A stretch of 64,000 nucleotides of DNA from assembly GCA_965276765.1 (NCBI GenBank), contig OZ255627.1, positions 1 through 64,000 on the forward strand. The letters are read 5' to 3'. Source of the stretch: G965276765 sp965276765. GTDB lineage: Bacteria > Actinomycetota > Acidimicrobiia > Acidimicrobiales > Palsa-688. Below, piece after piece: positions 24,361-31,736 of the stretch (the stretch's first letter is position 1; every line of letters begins with the position of its first letter). The notes under the pieces were generated by a model. That model had not been told where the DNA came from. It did no database searches and saw only the letters and a program-made list of their open reading frames with translations. The translations under genes and the position numbers were made by a program.

Positions 24361-24397
24361 GTTTGTAGAAAAAGAAGGCTGAACCCCTTGTTCTTTA
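24361..24397 (+). repeat. Diverged repeat B (inverted relative to 22613)
   Basis: GTTTGTAGAAAAAGAAGGC then TGAACCCCTTGTTCTTTAG on the plus strand, 30 bp upstream of the first methyltransferase start. It matches repeat A on the opposite strand 1.7 kb away. The position here suggests a promoter or leader role; the sequence has AAAGAA/TTCTTT ends that could pair. Confidence 0.6.
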
Positions 24398-24426
24398 GGT
24401 GACGCTTGTTCGGTCGTGGGCCGCCC

Positions 24427-25332
24427 ATGACCACACCCACCACCCCCCGCAGTGCCGCCCGTCCCACCCCGTCAGATCCCGTCGTGCCGCTGGCCGTTTG
24501 GCCCGTGGCCCAGACCTCAGCCCAATACCAGCGAACCGGCCGCTACCTGCCCGAGTGCGCCCAGCACCCGGCCAAGATGCTCCCCGAGCTCGCCCGGCGC
24601 ATCATCACCGAGTACTCCACCCCCGGCCAGACCGTCGTCGACGTCATGGCCGGCATCGGGACCACCGTCGTCGAGGCCGCCGCCCTCGACCGGCGCGCCG
24701 TCGGCGTGGAGGTCGAGCCCCGCTGGGCCGAGGTCGCCCGAGCCAACGTCGACCACGTCCTCGACCGCGCCCACCGGACTCTGGCCGAGATCCGTGTCGG
24801 GGACGCCCGCAAGCTCGGCGACGTCCTCGGCGACCTGGCGGGAACCGTCGACCTTGTCTGCACCTCCCCGCCGTACGCCTGCGACGTCGGGAACATGGAC
24901 AAGGCCAACTGGGGAGCGGGCGGCGACCTCTGCCCGTCAGACGAGCGGAACTACTCGACCGACAAGTCCAACCTCGGCCACGCCCGCGGCGCCGCCTACG
25001 AGGCAGCCATGGCCGACATCTACGCCGGCTGCTTCGCCCTGCTCCGCCCCGGCGGAGTGCTCGTCACGGTAACCAAGCACACCCGTCGAGGGGGCCGGAC
25101 CCTCGACCTGGCCGGCCTCACCAGCGTCCTCGCTCGGCGAGCCGGGTTCACCTACCTCGCCCACGTCATCGCCCTCCACGCGGCGATTCGCGACGGCGAC
25201 CTCGTGGCCCGGCCGCCGTTCTGGCAGACCACCCAAGTCCGAAAGTCACGCGCCCGAGGCGAACCCGCCCATCTCACGGTGCATGAGGACTGCTTGGCCT
25301 TTCGTCGACCGGAGGTACCGAATGCCCATTGA
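24427..25332 (+). CDS. DNA methyltransferase (TSPPY type), first of a pair
   Basis: A 301-aa SAM-dependent amino-methyltransferase of N4-cytosine/N6-adenine type. The motif X-like segment is HPAKMLPELARRIITEY, motif I DVMAGIGTTVVEAA (72-80 core), and motif IV TSPPY at 146-150. RPGGVLVTVTKHTRRG and FWQTTQVRKSRARGE follow. It shares this whole layout with the next gene, so the two are tandem paralogues. No restriction enzyme gene is nearby. The ATG at 24427 is taken; a TTG at 24406 is possible. It probably protects the ICE from host restriction or marks its own DNA. Confidence 0.88.
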   Translation: MTTPTTPRSAARPTPSDPVVPLAVWPVAQTSAQYQRTGRYLPECAQHPAKMLPELARRIITEYSTPGQTVVDVMAGIGTTVVEAAALDRRAVGVEVEPRWAEVARANVDHVLDRAHRTLAEIRVGDARKLGDVLGDLAGTVDLVCTSPPYACDVGNMDKANWGAGGDLCPSDERNYSTDKSNLGHARGAAYEAAMADIYAGCFALLRPGGVLVTVTKHTRRGGRTLDLAGLTSVLARRAGFTYLAHVIALHAAIRDGDLVARPPFWQTTQVRKSRARGEPAHLTVHEDCLAFRRPEVPNAH

Positions 25333-26167
25333 GCTCCCCCTGTCGGTATGGCCCACCGCTCAGCGCACCGCCCGCGCCCAGCGAGCCGGCCGGTATCTCG
25401 AGGTGTCGGGCGTCCACCCGGCCAAGATGCTCCCCGCCATCGCGGCACGAGCCGTCGCCACCTACACCCAACCCGGTGATCTCTGCGTGGACCCCATGGC
25501 CGGTGTAGGAACGACGCTGGTCGAGGCCGTCCACCAAGGGCGCGACGCGATCGGCATCGAGTACGAACCCCGCTGGACCGAACTCGCCGAAGCCAACCTT
25601 GCCCTTGCTCGCACCCAAGGCGCCAGCGGACACGGCGAGGTGATTTGCGGTGACGGCCGATCCCTGGCCAGTCTGGTCGACCCGGCCGTCCGGGGGCTCG
25701 TCGCCCTGGTCCTCACCTCCCCGCCCTACGGCCCTTCGCTGCATGGGCGGGTCACCGCCACCCCCGGCCAAGGCGTCCGCAAAGAGCACGACCGGTACTC
25801 GACCGATCCGGCCAACCTCGCCCACGTCGGACTCGCCGGTCTGCTCGACGCCATGCGCGCCGTGATGCGAGGAGCGGCCCAACTTTTGCGACCTGACGGG
25901 ATCATCGCCATGACCGTGCGGCCCTGGTGGCGCGCCGGGCAGCTCATCGACCTCCCCGGCGCCCTCGTGCGCGTTGGCGAGGAAGCGGGCCTCGTCCTCT
26001 ACGAGCGTAACGTCGCCCTCCTCGCCGCGCTTCGAGACGACCACCTCGTTCCCCGGTCGTCGTTCTTCGCCCTCGAACAGGTCCGTAAGGCTCGCGCCGG
26101 CGGTACTGCCCGTTCGGTCACGGCTCATGAGGACCTTTTGGTCTGGCGGCTCCGGACCCGACGGTGA
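25322..26167 (+). CDS. DNA methyltransferase (TSPPY type), second of a pair
   Basis: A 281-aa paralogue of the preceding enzyme. It has VHPAKMLPAIAARAVATY, motif I DPMAGVGTTLVEAV (57-65 core), motif IV TSPPY at 132-136, LLRPDGIIAMTVRPWWRAG and FFALEQVRKARAGGTA. The N-terminus (LPLSVWPTAQRTARAQRAGRY) also mirrors its partner. The ATG at 25322 has GGAGG 6 nt upstream and overlaps the first gene by 11 bp. Two similar single-specificity enzymes side by side could methylate the two strands of an asymmetric site. The next small ORF starts in its stop codon (GTGA). Confidence 0.88.
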   Translation: MPIELPLSVWPTAQRTARAQRAGRYLEVSGVHPAKMLPAIAARAVATYTQPGDLCVDPMAGVGTTLVEAVHQGRDAIGIEYEPRWTELAEANLALARTQGASGHGEVICGDGRSLASLVDPAVRGLVALVLTSPPYGPSLHGRVTATPGQGVRKEHDRYSTDPANLAHVGLAGLLDAMRAVMRGAAQLLRPDGIIAMTVRPWWRAGQLIDLPGALVRVGEEAGLVLYERNVALLAALRDDHLVPRSSFFALEQVRKARAGGTARSVTAHEDLLVWRLRTRR

Positions 26168-26400
26168 CCGGCGCGAGACCTGTAGGGCCACCGCAAGGGC
26201 CAGTGCGATCTGCCGGGAGCCTGGACGACATTCGCCTGATCGCCGAAGATACGAGGTCTTTGTCGCTCCCTCCGGAAGCGGCAGCGATCCTCGCCCGCAT
26301 CGTCCGCGCCCATCTTGCACGGGCGTCTCGGGCCTGCGAACAAACGGAACAAGATGCCCTCGCAATCGCTCCCCCTGCGGAGGGAAGCTCTCGTCCATGA
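26164..26400 (+). CDS. Small translationally coupled ICE protein
   Basis: A 78-aa ORF whose GTG overlaps the methyltransferase stop (GTGA) and whose TGA overlaps the recombinase ATG (ATGA). Such double coupling supports a real gene. The middle, SLDDIRLIAEDTRSLSLPPE AAAILARIVRAHLARASRAC, is predicted helical; the ends are Pro-rich. I recognise no family. Its position suggests a helper of the recombinase, such as a directionality factor, but it has no clear HTH. Confidence 0.55.
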   Translation: MTGARPVGPPQGPVRSAGSLDDIRLIAEDTRSLSLPPEAAAILARIVRAHLARASRACEQTEQDALAIAPPAEGSSRP

Positions 26401-28039
26401 CCGAGCCATTCGCCGCCTACGTGCGCACCAGCACCGAAGACAACCAATCACCGGAGGACTCGAAGCGTTGGCAGCTCGCCCTCGCCAATCAGCTGATAGG
26501 TCCGCACGGCGGGACGGTCACCACGGTGTATCACGACATAGACGTGAGCCGATCCCTGCCCTGGAGTCGTCGCCCAGAAGCAAGCCGACTTCTTGTCGAC
26601 GTGGCCGACCCGGGCCGCGGGTGGAAACGACTTGTCATTGGCGAACCCCAGCGAGCCTTCTCCGGCCCGCAGTTCCAGCTGGTGTTCCCCGTCCTGTCCC
26701 ATTTCGGTGTCGAGCTGTGGGTGCCCGAGATCGGAGGCGCGGTCGACCCCGACAGCGAGGCTCACGATCTGGTCATGAGTCTCTTCGGCGGGTTGTCCAA
26801 GGCAGAGCGACGGCGCATCCAGCACCGCACCAGAGCCGCCGCCCTAGCCCTTGCCGCCAACGGACGATGGCTCGGTGGTCGACCCAACTACGGCTACCGA
26901 CTCGTCGATACCGGCCTCCCCCACCCCAACCGGGCCAAGGCATCAGCCGGTGCCCAACTCCGCACCCTTGAACCCGATCCAGACACCGCGCCCGTGGTCC
27001 GACGCATCTTCGACCTCTACGACGCCGGCGTCGGCTACCGGTCCATCGCACAACGGCTCGAATCTGAAGGCATCCTGAGCCCCGGCGAGGTCGGACCCGT
27101 CCGACACCCGCGTTCCGCAGGGGTCTGGGGCGGGTCTGCGGTGCGCGCCATCCTCATCAACCCCCGCTATCTCGGCCGCCAGGTCGCCGGACGCCAACGC
27201 CGCCACGACGAACTCCTCGACACCCGCGACCCCGCCCTCGGCACCACCTCCAGACAGCGGTGGCAGGATCCCGACGCCTGGGCGTGGTCGGAACAGCCCT
27301 CATGGCCGGCACTCGTCCCCGAGGACCTGTTCGAGCGGGTGAACAAGCGCATCACCAACACCCACGGCAACGGTCGCCGACGGCAGCGCTCGGAACCGGG
27401 CCAGTACCTGCTCTCCGGGGCAATCCGATGTGGACACTGCGGAAAATCCATGTCCGGCAACACCGCCAAGAACAAGCCCTACTACCGCTGTTCGGCGACC
27501 CGGCCCGACTACGCCACGCCTTCGGTCCCCGGGCACCCACCCACGTACATGGTCCGCGAAGAACGCATCCTTGCCGCCGTCGACAAGTGGCTCAGATTTC
27601 TCACCGACCCCGACCACCTCGACGCCACCGTGACGGCCATCCAGACGGCGGACGAGAAGGCTGACACGGAACCGGCCGACGTGACCCAAGCACGCAACCG
27701 GGAGCACCGCCTTGCAGTGGAACTCGATCGCATGCTCGCCGCCGTCCGTGCCGGCATGGACCCCACCCTGGCCGCTGGGCAGACCCGCAAGATCCAGACC
27801 GACATCATGGTCGCCAGATCGATCATCGAACGGTGGGGACGATCGCACGAGCGACCGACTCAACTTACCGAAGCCGACCTGCGGGCCCTGCTCACGGAAA
27901 CCAGAGGACTGGTCAAGCTCCTGGGCGAAGCCGACCGCATTGAGCGAGCAGCCCTCTATCGGGCGCTAGGCCTCAGCATCAGATATGAAAAAGAAGCTCC
28001 AACCGGGCGGGAACTAGTCCGCGCCCAGTTGGAGCTATG

Positions 28040-28061
<22 letters not shown>
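26397..28061 (+). CDS. Large serine recombinase (integrase)
   Basis: A 554-aa integrase of the large serine recombinase family. The catalytic domain (1-145) has AAYVRTSTEDNQSPE with Arg10 and Ser12, RLLVDVADPGRGW, and FGGLSKAERRRIQHRTRAA (helix E). The recombinase domain follows (GGRPNYGYRLV, DTAPVVRRIFDLYDAGVGYRSIAQRLESEG, VRAILINPRYLGR). The zinc-ribbon Cys345/348/365 (CGHCGKSM, YYRCSATR) and a coiled-coil part come last. The final residues ELCGGGGKI are encoded by the tRNA-fMet 3' end and upstream bases. It is translated from an ATGA overlap. It should catalyse integration and excision at the tRNA. Confidence 0.93.
27984..28036 (-). terminator. Intrinsic terminator of tRNA-fMet inside the integrase ORF
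   Basis: On the minus strand, 4 nt after the encoded CCA, AGCTCCAAC pairs with GTTGGAGCT across a partly paired 24-nt middle centred on ACTAGT. It is followed by TCTTTTTC. That is a Rho-independent terminator for the tRNA transcript. It lies entirely within the last codons of the recombinase on the other strand. Confidence 0.7.
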
Positions 28062-28116
<55 letters not shown>

Positions 28117-28197
28117 GCGGTTCGAGAACGTTATCACCTCCTGCGCCGGTCCCGGCCGGGCGGGCGGATAGCCGGATGCCTGCGGTAGACCGGGCCG

Positions 28198-28998
28198 ATG
28201 GATCTGCAACTCACCAACCGGCGAGCTCTTGTCACCGGCGGCAGTCGCGGGATTGGTCTGGCCATCGCCGCGGCTCTGGCCGGCGAGGGCGCCGATGTCG
28301 TGATCGCGGCGCGCGACCAGGAACGGCTCGATGCGGCGGCCGCCGGCCTGGCCCGCTCGAGCGGCCGGCGGGTCGTGGGCCTGAGCGTCGAGACAGGCGA
28401 CGACGCGTCGGTCAGGTCGATGGTCGCCGGAGCCACGGAGGCGCTCGGGGGTGTCGACATCCTGGTCAACAGCGCGGCCATGCCGGCCGGCCAGGCCACC
28501 CCGCCCAAGCTGGCGGAGATCGACGACGAGAGCTTCTACGCCGAAATCGACGTCAAGGTCATGGGCTATCTCCGCTGCGCTCGTGAGGTCGCCCCGCAGA
28601 TGATCGACAACGGGTGGGGCCGCATCATCAACGTCAGCGGGCTGGCGTCGAGGCAGACGGGCTCGGTCATCGGCTCGATCCGCAACGTGGCGGTGGCGGC
28701 CATGACCGCCAACTTGGCCGACGAGCTCGGCCCCCGCGGGATCAACGTCACCGTCGTGCACCCGGGCATCACCCGCACCGAGAAGACCCCCGGCGTGCTT
28801 GCCCGCCGGGCCAAGGCCTCCGGGGTGGAGGTAGCCGACGTCGAGGCCCGGCTGGGTGCGACCACCTCCATCGGCCGGATCATCGACGCGTCCGAGGTCG
28901 CCGACGTGGTCGCCTTTCTCGCCTCGCCGAGGAGCGTGGCCATCACCGGGGACGCGATCGCCACCGGTGGCGGCGCCCGGGGCTCGATCCACTACTGA
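28198..28998 (+). CDS. SDR-fold protein lacking catalytic Tyr/Lys
   Basis: A 266-aa protein with an intact cofactor loop, ALVTGGSRGIGLAIAAAL (10-27), VDILVNSAAMPAG in place of NNAG, and the Ser in INVSGLAS (147). The next 28 residues (QTGSVIGSIRNVAVAAMTAN...) contain no Tyr or Lys where classical SDRs have Tyr-x-x-x-Lys. The C-terminus (RIIDASEVADVVAFLASPRS, ITGDAIATGGG) is normal. It may bind NAD(P) and substrate without standard catalysis. The ATG at 28198 has TAGACC 6 nt upstream and no Shine-Dalgarno. It is the first chromosomal gene beyond the tRNA. Confidence 0.85.
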   Translation: MDLQLTNRRALVTGGSRGIGLAIAAALAGEGADVVIAARDQERLDAAAAGLARSSGRRVVGLSVETGDDASVRSMVAGATEALGGVDILVNSAAMPAGQATPPKLAEIDDESFYAEIDVKVMGYLRCAREVAPQMIDNGWGRIINVSGLASRQTGSVIGSIRNVAVAAMTANLADELGPRGINVTVVHPGITRTEKTPGVLARRAKASGVEVADVEARLGATTSIGRIIDASEVADVVAFLASPRSVAITGDAIATGGGARGSIHY

Positions 28999-29114
28999 CC
29001 GACCGGCGAATCAGCGAACGTCCACGGCTGGAGTTTGCCCCCGACGAACTTCTCCCGATTACCTTTTGTGCACGTCGGCCCTCGATGAGCCGGACCAGAG
29101 CCGGAGGGCACGCC

Positions 29115-30554
29115 ATGCGACACAAAATCCGAGGCATAGGAGGATCGATCGGACTGGCAGCGGCCACGCTGGTCCCGACCCTCCTCGGGTCCGCCCCGGC
29201 GACCATCACGGCCCCGACCGCAGCCGCCACCGTGGCCGCCCCGAGAGTCTCGACGAAGGGCCCGTTGATAGCGACGCCTGGCCGACCGAGGATCGTCGGC
29301 CGCCCGAGCGGGACCGGCGTCTCTATGGCCGCTCCCCCGACCGACACAGCCTGCCAGCGGATCTACGCCGGGTCCGGCATTCGCCAGTGCTTCACCCCCC
29401 GCAACGTGAGGACGGCCTACGGGGTCAACCGCCTGGTCACTGCCAAGCACGAGGGCAAGGGCCAGACGATCGTCATCGTCGACTCGTTTGGGAGCCCGAC
29501 GATCGCGTCCGACCTCAGGACCTTCGACCGGGGCTACAAACTGGTCAACCCTCCGTCGCTGCGGGTGATCTCACCGCTCGGCCGGGTGAAGTTCGACCCC
29601 AACAGCACGGCCCAGACCGGGTGGGCGGCGGAGACCACCCTCGATGTCGAGTGGTCGCACGCCATGGCGCCACTCGCCTCGATCGTGGTCCTTACGAGCC
29701 CCGTCAACGAGACCGAGGGGACCATAGGACTCGGCGATTTCCTCAAGCTCGAGCAGTACGCCTTCGACCACAAGCTCGGCCAGATCATCAGCCAGAGTTG
29801 GGCCGCCACGGAGAACACCTTGGAAACGTCCGCCGGCAGGAAGCTCGTCGCCGAGTTCGAGCGCTTCTACGCCCGGGCCGACCGGCACCGCTTCACGATC
29901 CTCGGTTCGACCGGCGACACCGGAACGCAAAACGCCTCCAACCCTTCGGGCTCACACACCTACCCGACGCCGACGGTCAACTTCCCGTCGTCCTCCCCCC
30001 TGATCACTGCGGTCGGAGGCACCAGCCTCGCCACGACCCGCTCAGGCCATTGGACGGCGGAGGACGTCTGGAACGACGGGCCCGGTGGTGGTGCAGGGGG
30101 CGGAGGGATCAGCCGCCTGTTTGCCGAGCCGAGCTACCAGCGGTCGCTTCCCGCATCGGTGCAGTCGCAGCTCGGCGGTCACCGGGGCCTGCCCGACGTC
30201 TCCTGGAACGCCAGCCCCAAGACCGCCATCCTCGTGTATTCCTCGTTCCTCGGTGCCGGAGCGAGCGGTTACTCCCCCATCGGAGGCACGAGCGAAGGCG
30301 CCCCGCAGTGGGCCGGGTTGGTCGCCGACGTCAACCAGGCGAGAGGCAACCCGATCGGGTTCATGAACCCCGCGCTCTATCACCTCGCATCCCCCGATGG
30401 GACGTACCTCCACGACATCGTCAAGGGGACCAACGCCTACGGTGGGGTCAGGGGCTATACGGCCACAAGGGGGTGGGACCCAGCGAGCGGCCTCGGCACA
30501 CCCCGCAGCGGCCAACTGGCCACGGCACTCATCAAGGCGCCGGCCGGCACGTGA
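29115..30554 (+). CDS. Secreted sedolisin (S53) peptidase
   Basis: A 479-aa serine-carboxyl peptidase active at acid pH. The signal peptide is at about 8-30. Catalytic Glu173 and Asp177 lie in WAAETTLDVEW, the oxyanion Asp268 in GSTGDTG, and Ser393 in IGGTSEGAPQWAG. The C-terminal calcium-site region (LHDIVKGTN, GWDPASGLGTP) is present. Only about 80 residues lie between signal peptide and catalytic core, much less than the usual prodomain. The ATG at 29115 has GGAGGG upstream; an ATG at 29085 is less likely. It overlaps the GNAT gene start by 4 bp. Confidence 0.9.
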   Translation: MRHKIRGIGGSIGLAAATLVPTLLGSAPATITAPTAAATVAAPRVSTKGPLIATPGRPRIVGRPSGTGVSMAAPPTDTACQRIYAGSGIRQCFTPRNVRTAYGVNRLVTAKHEGKGQTIVIVDSFGSPTIASDLRTFDRGYKLVNPPSLRVISPLGRVKFDPNSTAQTGWAAETTLDVEWSHAMAPLASIVVLTSPVNETEGTIGLGDFLKLEQYAFDHKLGQIISQSWAATENTLETSAGRKLVAEFERFYARADRHRFTILGSTGDTGTQNASNPSGSHTYPTPTVNFPSSSPLITAVGGTSLATTRSGHWTAEDVWNDGPGGGAGGGGISRLFAEPSYQRSLPASVQSQLGGHRGLPDVSWNASPKTAILVYSSFLGAGASGYSPIGGTSEGAPQWAGLVADVNQARGNPIGFMNPALYHLASPDGTYLHDIVKGTNAYGGVRGYTATRGWDPASGLGTPRSGQLATALIKAPAGT

Positions 30555-31042
30555 GCGTCTCGGGCCCACCACCGCCGGTGCGGCCCGACATCCGGATCCG
30601 CACGGCCACCCGCGACGATGCCGGCCGGCTGGCCCAGCTGCTCGCAGGCGGCGCCATCCGGGCCAAGGAAGACCCGGACAACGTCTGGCCCTACGTCGAC
30701 GCCATCGACGACATCGTCGCCACCCCGGGCAACGAGATCATCGTCGCCACCCTCGACGACCGGATCGTCGGGATGTGCCAGCTGATCGTCTTCCGCCAGG
30801 TGCAGGAGCGGGGCGGATGGTGCGCGGAGGTGGAATCCGTCCACGTCGATGGCGAGCACAGAAGCGCCGGCATCGGTACGACCCTCATGGCCGAAGCCAT
30901 TCGCAGAGCCAAGAACCGTGGCTGCTTTCGTCTTCAGCTCACCAGCGCCGTCAGTCGCCACGACGCCCACCGCTGGTACAGGAGAATGGGCTTCGAGCCG
31001 AGCCACACCGGGTTCAAGTACCCGCTCGACTACGGCGAGTAG
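30551..31042 (+). CDS. GNAT-family N-acetyltransferase
   Basis: A 163-aa GCN5-related acetyltransferase. Residues about 12-30 (IRIRTATRDDAGRLAQLLA) open the fold. EVESVHVDGEHRSAGIGTTLMAEAIRRAKNRGC holds motif A with the acetyl-CoA loop (RSAGIG), and LTSAVSRHDAHRWYRRMGFE is motif B. The substrate is unknown. GTG at 30551 overlaps the sedolisin stop (GTGA), so the two are co-translated. The 3' end overlaps that of the TetR gene by 13 bp, tail to tail. Confidence 0.9.
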   Translation: MSVSGPPPPVRPDIRIRTATRDDAGRLAQLLAGGAIRAKEDPDNVWPYVDAIDDIVATPGNEIIVATLDDRIVGMCQLIVFRQVQERGGWCAEVESVHVDGEHRSAGIGTTLMAEAIRRAKNRGCFRLQLTSAVSRHDAHRWYRRMGFEPSHTGFKYPLDYGE

Positions 31043-31689
31043 GCGCGGACGAACATCCCAATGTTGGCCCTGATCGCCGACTCGAGCTCGGCGGGGTCGG
31101 CGGGTGGCGAGATGGTGAAGGTCCCGAGCTCGGTCATCTTCCAGCGCACGCCGGTCACTAGGGTCACCAACTGGCCAGCGGCCCGAGCGGGATCGTCGAT
31201 GACGAGCAGACCGGCGCGGTCGAGGCGAGCGAGCCGCCCGACGAGCGACGACCAGACCGGGACGCTGGAGCGGTCGCGCCACAAGGCGAGCAGGCGGGGA
31301 TGGCGCGGCGCCTCGGATTGCACGAGCAGCCGGAGGTCGGCCGTCCTCGGGGCGTCGAACGTCGCCACGATCCGCCGACCGATGGCGACGAGATGGTCTT
31401 CGACGTCGGCCGTTGGGTCGGGGAAACCCTCGATGGCGGCTCGCAGGTCCGCGAGCTGGGAGTCGACCGCCTCGCCGACGACGGCCAGAAAGAGGCTCTC
31501 CTTGTCACCGAAGTGGTTGTAGACGGTTTGGCGTGACACACCGGTGGTCAAGGCGATGACGTCGATGCTCGCCGCCGCGTAGCCGTCACGGACGAACACG
31601 TCGAAGGCGACGCCCATGATGGCGGCGCGCTTGGCCGGTAGCCCCCGGGGCACGGCCACCGTCGAAGCACCGTCGGGATGAGGAGGCAC
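31030..31689 (-). CDS. TetR-family transcriptional regulator
   Basis: A 219-aa TetR regulator. The HTH is AAIMGVAFDVFVRDGY, SIDVIALTTGVSRQTVYNHF, GDKESLFLAVVGEAV (about residues 22-68). A TetR_C-like domain follows (RTADLRLLVQSEAPRHPRLLALW, PARAAGQLVTLVTGVRWKM). I chose GTG at 31689: TAATCT lies 7 nt upstream, matching the leaderless pattern of the region; GTG at 31659 is an alternative. It is divergent from the FAD oxidoreductase across an 18-bp perfect palindrome, which it probably binds. Confidence 0.88.
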   Translation of the reverse strand: MPPHPDGASTVAVPRGLPAKRAAIMGVAFDVFVRDGYAAASIDVIALTTGVSRQTVYNHFGDKESLFLAVVGEAVDSQLADLRAAIEGFPDPTADVEDHLVAIGRRIVATFDAPRTADLRLLVQSEAPRHPRLLALWRDRSSVPVWSSLVGRLARLDRAGLLVIDDPARAAGQLVTLVTGVRWKMTELGTFTISPPADPAELESAIRANIGMFVRAYSP

Positions 31690-31716
31690 AGGGAGTAGAT
31701 TACTGCGTCCGGCTCT

Positions 31717-31734
31717 TTGGACAGTACTGTCCAA
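31717..31734. promoter_or_regulatory. 18-bp perfect palindrome, TetR operator
   Basis: TTGGACAGTACTGTCCAA is a perfect palindrome. It contains TACTGT (31725-31730), which lies 6 nt before the ATG at 31737 and would be the -10 of that gene. It also covers the expected -35 of the TetR gene, whose putative -10 TAATCT is at 31697-31702. One dimer could thus block both promoters. Confidence 0.75.
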
Positions 31735-31736
31735 GC

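Noticed and set aside
28856..31042. 728-codon frame across the sedolisin gene
   Set aside because: Only its last 160 codons (GNAT) are real; the rest is an out-of-frame Arg-rich reading of the sedolisin.
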